From: Phoronis ovalis
Lineage: Eukaryota > Phoronida > Phoronidae
Direction: 5' to 3'
NCBI GenBank assembly: GCA_028565635.1
Contig: JAOXYB010060168.1
Span: 1 to 10,767 of the forward strand
DNA length: 10,767 nucleotides
Shown: positions 6,884 through 10,767 of the stretch, one piece after another
Layout: each line of letters starts with the position of its first letter
Position numbering within the stretch: position 1 is the first letter of the stretch
The notes under the pieces: model-generated
Told to the model about the DNA's origin: nothing
The model's database searches: none
The model's input: only the letters and a program-made list of their open reading frames with translations
Program-made: the position numbers and the translations under genes

Positions 6884-9684
6884 CTAAAAATAAAAAAATA
6901 AACATACTTACATAATTATTTAATAACTAATTTTTCAGTTCTTAAAGCTTTAATTAAATAAACACGTACTGTTTCATACCTTGTTTGTAAAATATACGAA
7001 ATTAATTATCAAGTTTATTTATAGTCGTACAAAATACACAAGTTTGGAGTTATCTTACAGCACTGACTATTTGGTTGAATTCCAAGAAAATCAAAATTGC
7101 TGTTTGTTTTCATTTGTAATCGCGCGCATGACTTAAAATGAAAGCATAGCTACTGCAGCAGATTCATACAAAACAAAAAAAGGTTTATACTGTGCGACTG
7201 GGTCACTAGAGGAAACACGAGGGCATTTGAGTAAAACATATTCTTAAAATTATGGTGTAATACGCAGAACACAAAAAGTAATGAATTTTTGAAGACAAAT
7301 AACATTTCTACCTTGGTGCAAAACTTGTACATGAAATATATATCACACTTCATGTGCATACACACGGCCTAGCAAAGAAAACAACGTGCAAACTTACCGA
7401 CAAACATGCAGATACTGGGATGACTTTGTTACTAACTCGGGGATGGGCACATGGGTCAGAAGAGTGGGACCACATGCGCGAACGAAAAACCGTGTCAAAG
7501 GGATATTTTTTTACAACTAGGCAGGTAACATGCGTTCCTCGAGGGTATGTATTTAGCTAAATATTGGCAAATATTGTATTTGTTTTTAGAATGTAGATCT
7601 CCCAAAGGGTATACGTATTTCACCATCAGATACAGATGCGTATTAAAAAGGGTATAATTTTCAAACTAGCGTGGCTTAACCAGTGCAGCAACATGTAACT
7701 TATCTGATGATTTTTACTGAGTGAAGTCTGTTAAGGGTCACTTTTTAAACCTGCAAGTCTTCCATAGGGATGTTTGTTTCGCAGGTCATATACGCGTTTA
7801 GGGGCTATTTAAAGCCTGTTCGCGCATATGGACTCACCCTTTACATAAGTGACCCTTGGGGCTACCAATATAGCCCCCCGCATAACCATCCGTTGTAACT
7901 AATTATTTTTATACCTAACGTTCAACCATTGTACAACTTGAAGCTTTTTATTACCTGCATGCATTTTCGTAGTCTCCAGCATCCACTAATGGTTTAAGCT
8001 GATTATCGATTCCTTTGCGAATTGCTTGATAGCATTTGGCAAAATCACGGGTAAACAGCGCAAGAAGATCTTCAGCAGTACAGTTTGTCTGTGATGGTTC
8101 ATTGATGACGTCTAATAAAAAATATACGTTATTTCAATAACAAATACACATAACTTGTGTAAACTGTTATATTCACTAAGCATTATTTACAATAGGTTTA
8201 ACACTAAGGAATTTATAATAAGTGCCAGAATGAGAATTATGAGGGAAGACTAGACCGTTTCCTTTTTAAAATGAAATCTTTTTGAAATACACAGATTTAA
8301 TTGCATCAGAAACAAATCCATTATCTCCCATCCAAATGGTAGTTTTGAAAGAAAGTAGATGCTTGTATGACGATTATGTTCTCAAACAACTAATCGCCTC
8401 ATCAACAACTGCCAGAGTGAACATCAGTGGAAACCGATATCGGAGATTTACATTATTTCGAAACGTCTTTACACATCTAACCCCGAACACCATTACGGTG
8501 TTTTTTCTATTTATTAAAATATCTGAGATTCTTTTTTACCCAAAGAGTGGCTTACTTATACGATTGCATAATGCCCTTTTTCTGCAGCTACAGTTTATTC
8601 GTGAGATATGCAATTGCCAGTATCACCCATGATCAACTCTTAAAATAAAAACAGCTAATTGCTATGCACAATTGTTCTCATACATACGACAACAGCAACT
8701 TATTCGATCGCCTGTAATACCTGCACCACCCATGCAAACAAGCATGGTACAATTTCTTACTGGAGTGCTCTAAGAAAATTTTCAAGAATATTATTTTTGA
8801 AATAAACAGTAAAACTGCAAAGTAGCAAAGCTCTAAAATGCCTATGCCATGATACATTTTTGATAAAAGCAATCTGCATTATCTGGCAGATATTTATGCG
8901 AAATGTATGAATGTAAGACCGAAACTCCAAAAGCAGTTACTAATTATAAAAAAGTGAAAGTCTGGGTGAAACCTTTTTAATGAACCTGTTAGAAAATGCT
9001 CGAAACGAAACCTCTAGTAAAGCTGCATTAAGGTAGACGTAAGTTATTTTTGGCTATAATTCAAGCAGATGACAGATTGGTATGTCATTTAACAACTTTG
9101 TAGAATTACAGTTGCCATTAAAATTACTGATTAAAATTTGCAGTTTATATAAAAGATGTACATCAACATGACTTTTCAAGTGGTGAACAAAACCACAAGC
9201 CAAGAGGCGGAAGTGTTTAATTTTGTAACAGCTGTTGGGCTGTTAGTAAAAGATCATATGAAGAATTATTGTGGTTTACCAGAGTTAAAATTTGAAGGAC
9301 GTTTATAAAAAGACTAAAATTAAATATTATTAGGTTTTTATGTTCCACATGTTGTCCACAATAAAGATAAGACAAAAGGTTTCGTCAACAACGTGTTTAC
9401 GTGTGACGAGTTTTTGCACACAAAGTGTTTTGTTAGGGAATTTTGTTCCACCAAGCAAGCAAGACTAATACATATCCTCCGCGGTCAAAACAAAAAAGCA
9501 TATTTTCTTTATTGTATAGTGGTAACGTTTAGTTCGTGACAAGTAGCTGTGAAAATCTATGGACAATATGATTACCTTGAATTATTTCGGTAACTTCACG
9601 TTTTTGGCGCATAACATTTCCCAAAACATAACTGCTCCATAACAGCAAAATAATAAAGCCGCTGCTTGGTATTGTCGGCTGCAT
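6538..9684 (-). CDS. Secreted cysteine-rich protein, complete three-exon gene
   Basis: CDS is the complement of 9576-9684, 7955-8111 and 6538-6883: 612 bases, 203 residues. The start ATG has A at -3. Residues 1-22 form a signal peptide (hydrophobic core FIILLLW, likely cut after YVLG). RQKR at 26-29 is a furin-type site, so the propeptide would be only about 7 residues. The mature chain has 12 cysteines (47, 63, 88, 103, 115, 143, 148, 163, 180, 191, 193, 201), enough for six disulfides, and none lie before the RQKR site. It is acidic (about 24 D/E against 14 K/R). Two N-glycosylation sequons, NCT at 46 and NCS at 114, each have Cys as the middle residue. The first two thirds look helical; the last third is Cys-, Tyr- and Asn-rich. 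There is no transmembrane segment or GPI-type tail. I do not recognise the family. An extracellular role is inferred; hormone, defence, matrix or gland protein all remain possible. Confidence 0.85.
7498..7661 (+). repeat. Four diverged copies of an AAAGGGTATA-TATTT motif
   Basis: Variants of AAGGGTATnnnTATTT occur at about 7498-7512, 7541-7555, 7604-7620 and 7645-7661, spaced 40-65 bases apart. The copies are imperfect, so this may be a decayed tandem array or the subterminal repeats of an old transposon. I judged similarity by eye only. Confidence 0.4.
7733..7857. repeat. Inverted repeat AAGGGTCACTT, 125 bp across
   Basis: AAGGGTCACTT at 7733-7743 is perfectly complementary to AAGTGACCCTT at 7847-7857. 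Between the arms are GC-richer sequences with CpGs (CATATACGCG, TTCGCGCATATG). GGGGCTATTTAAAGCC lies within, and GGGGCTACCAATATAGCCCCC follows just outside the right arm; both are small hairpins. A short foldback or MITE-like insertion in intron 2 is the likely explanation. Confidence 0.5.
7955..8111 (-). CDS. Exon 2: first three cysteines, helical segment
   Basis: 157 bases: two bases completing the codon split with exon 1 (GAC, Asp), 51 full codons, then AG to be completed by exon 3. The acceptor is TTTTTATTAG and the donor is GTAATA, both on the - strand. It encodes NEPSQTNCTAEDLLALF, DFAKCYQAI and DAGDYENAC. The frame is open and coding-like throughout, bounded by AT-rich intron on both sides. 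Confidence 0.87.
8112..9575 (-). other. Intron 1 of the secreted-protein gene
   Basis: A 1464-base phase-1 GT-AG intron separating the signal-peptide exon from the mature chain. The + strand open frame at 8282-8632 inside it opens with TTG rather than ATG and has no recognised domain. A small + strand ORF at 9156-9308 is listed separately. Confidence 0.8.
9156..9308 (+). CDS. Unrecognised 50-residue small ORF antisense in intron 1
   Basis: ATG at 9156 (in-frame stop TAA six bases upstream) to TAA at 9306-9308; a second in-frame ATG lies at 9168. The product looks protein-like: NKTTSQEAEVFNFVTAVGLL, then KDHMKNYCGLPELKFEGRL, with balanced charged and hydrophobic residues and codons less AT-biased than the surroundings. 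A TATATAAAAG box immediately before the first ATG is too close to serve as its promoter. It could be a small gene, an exon of an unseen + strand gene, or a fragment of an old coding insertion. No family recognised. Confidence 0.22.
   Translation: MYINMTFQVVNKTTSQEAEVFNFVTAVGLLVKDHMKNYCGLPELKFEGRL
9576..9684 (-). CDS. Exon 1: signal peptide and RQKR site
   Basis: This exon has 36 codons plus one base (phase 1). It runs from the ATG (9684-9682) to a G at 9576, followed by the donor GTAATC on the - strand. It encodes MQPTIPSSG, the hydrophobic core, and VMRQKREVTEIIQ. The signal peptide and propeptide are confined to their own exon, a common layout for secreted proteins. Confidence 0.85.
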
Positions 9685-9686
9685 CC

Positions 9687-9695
9687 TTATAACAT
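9687..9695 (-). promoter_or_regulatory. Two-codon upstream ORF before the start codon
   Basis: On the - strand ATG-TTA-TAA ends two bases before the main ATG (9684). If the transcript starts far enough upstream, this minimal uORF could lower or regulate translation by termination and reinitiation. The transcription start is not visible, so it may not be transcribed. Confidence 0.3.
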
Positions 9696-10754
9696 GTGCT
9701 TTCAGTTTACTATAAATAATGACGAAGTTCTTGTAAAATACTGTTACTATAAAAATAAATCATCAGAAATGATGTTCATACATGTACTATGCATAATGAC
9801 GTATAGTTATCATGAAAAAAAATAATTCTGAATGTTGCTTTTGTACTCCCGTGTAAAACAGATAAAATTTACTGCCTTTTAATGACGTCCTCTTAAAAAG
9901 CCACAAGGTACCCCTTCGAGAGAAGGCAGAGGTCTGAATTGGTGTTAACCACATATAAACAATACTATATCCCGACTATTTTTTATTTCTTGGCATCATC
10001 TCTCACTGTAGGTAAGAACTAATTAATTATTTTTATCGTTGATTCACAAAATTAAATCATAGCGGTGAAATAAAAAGGTAAAAATAAACAAAAAAACAGG
10101 CAGTTTATGATTTAATTTTTCTATATTTTTCGACACGTTATTAAACACTAATTAAATATATATTCTGTTTCAACAAGCATATATTTTCTCTGAAAAATTT
10201 CAGCACATTTTTTGCGATTTTTTCCAAACCGTATCGATCTCCTACCTAATTTAATAGAACCTATTTCTTTTCATGCTGTTCGTACATACACATGTATATT
10301 TGGAACAGCTAAAAAAATTGAAGTAATCTAATATTATTGATATGATCTAATTTTATAAAAAATACTTTTCAAAAATACAAAATACTAGCAACACCTACTA
10401 TATATTTTCTGTGCTATTTTCTTGAGGTGCGTCCTATTGAAATTGTCTGTGTAATATATTCGTTTCTGTATTCATCACCAGACAGTAATGATGCGTATCA
10501 ATATTTCTACTTCTTTCTATCCAATCAGAAATCCGTGATTTAGACATTAATATTAATTAACCTGGGCATGCATACGATGCAGCAACCCGGCCTCCTCGTC
10601 TTCAGTTGGTAAAATCAAATGTAGCGTAAAAATAGCCAAAAAAAATGGTGTTAATTTGACAGGGAATTGCGCAATTTTATTACTTTGAAATAAATAATGA
10701 ACAAAAGAGAATTGTGATGGCTCTATCTTTCAGAGAAATTACGCAATAAAAAAA
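9696..10754. other. Upstream flank of the secreted-protein gene, no gene seen
   Basis: AT-rich DNA without a coding frame on either strand. I see no convincing TATA box in the first 300 bases upstream of the - strand gene. The only structured signal is a joined acceptor-donor sequence on the + strand at about 9980-10017, reported as a finding. Confidence 0.5.
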
Positions 10755-10767
10755 TTATATATATATA
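10755..10767. repeat. AT dinucleotide microsatellite at the window end
   Basis: A run of alternating AT reaching the window edge; its full length is not visible. Confidence 0.8.

Larger units (their letters stand above)
6884..7954 (-). other. Intron 2 of the secreted-protein gene
   Basis: A 1071-base phase-2 GT-AG intron. Its middle (about 7360-7870) is GC-richer than the rest and carries several short repeated and inverted motifs, listed separately, suggesting an inserted, decayed element. The open frames inside it (7150-7365 - strand; 7354-7560 + strand, opening with GTG) show no recognised domain. Confidence 0.8.

Noticed and set aside
7150-7365. 71-codon - strand frame in intron 2
   Set aside because: It is rich in F, M, C and Y as expected from AT-rich DNA, has no upstream support, and the exon 2 to exon 3 splice already explains the region as intron.
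7354-7560. 68-codon + strand open frame in intron 2
   Set aside because: It opens with GTG and lies in the repeat-bearing block; no domain and no splice connection to a gene.
8282-8632. 116-codon + strand open frame in intron 1
   Set aside because: It opens with TTG, not ATG; the later part is hydrophobic low-quality sequence typical of AT-rich DNA, and no domain is recognisable.
10562-10590. Palindrome-like patch CCTGGGCATGCAT...ACCCGG
   Set aside because: Pairing is interrupted and rests on a few short matches; not distinguishable from chance.
1-10767. tRNA genes, tRNA-derived SINEs, rRNA or CRISPR arrays
   Set aside because: I looked for a GGTTCGA-type B box, cloverleaf arms and regularly spaced identical repeats on both strands and saw none.

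Overview
This looks like an AT-rich, intron-containing animal nuclear genome. It holds one clear conserved exon of a KCTD1/KCTD15-type BTB protein on the + strand and one complete three-exon gene for a small secreted cysteine-rich protein on the - strand. GT-AG introns, short exons in long AT-rich non-coding DNA, AATAAA signals and a foldback element all fit a metazoan. The general character (AT-rich, intron-rich, invertebrate-type KCTD protein, lineage-specific secreted Cys-rich protein) suggests a mollusc or another lophotrochozoan, but that is an inference. No bacterial operon, phage or CRISPR feature is present.

Layout. Positions 1-2347 are non-coding: either an intron or upstream DNA of the KCTD gene, or partly the 3' UTR of an unseen + strand gene. 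They include a strong-looking AATAAA plus GT-rich poly(A) signal at 1378-1415 and a palindromic foldback element at 1511-1787. Positions 2348-2981 are the last visible exon of the KCTD1/15-like gene, encoding the second part of the BTB fold, an expanded basic linker and the conserved C-terminal domain. The upstream exon with the start of the BTB domain is not recognisable in the window. Positions 2982-6537 are intergenic and include small tandem duplications, hairpins and two unrecognised ORFs.

Positions 6538-9684 on the - strand are a complete gene with three coding exons (9684-9576, 8111-7955, 6883-6538). The reading frame joins exactly across both introns (phases 1 and 2). It encodes a 203-residue preproprotein with a signal peptide, a furin-type RQKR site after a very short propeptide, and an acidic mature chain with 12 cysteines. 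I do not recognise its family; it is the most notable unlabelled object here. Positions 9685-10767 are its upstream flank, with no further gene seen.

The two genes are convergent (tail to tail), about 3.5 kb apart. Nothing suggests they work together: one is predicted to be an intracellular transcription cofactor or adaptor, the other a secreted protein.
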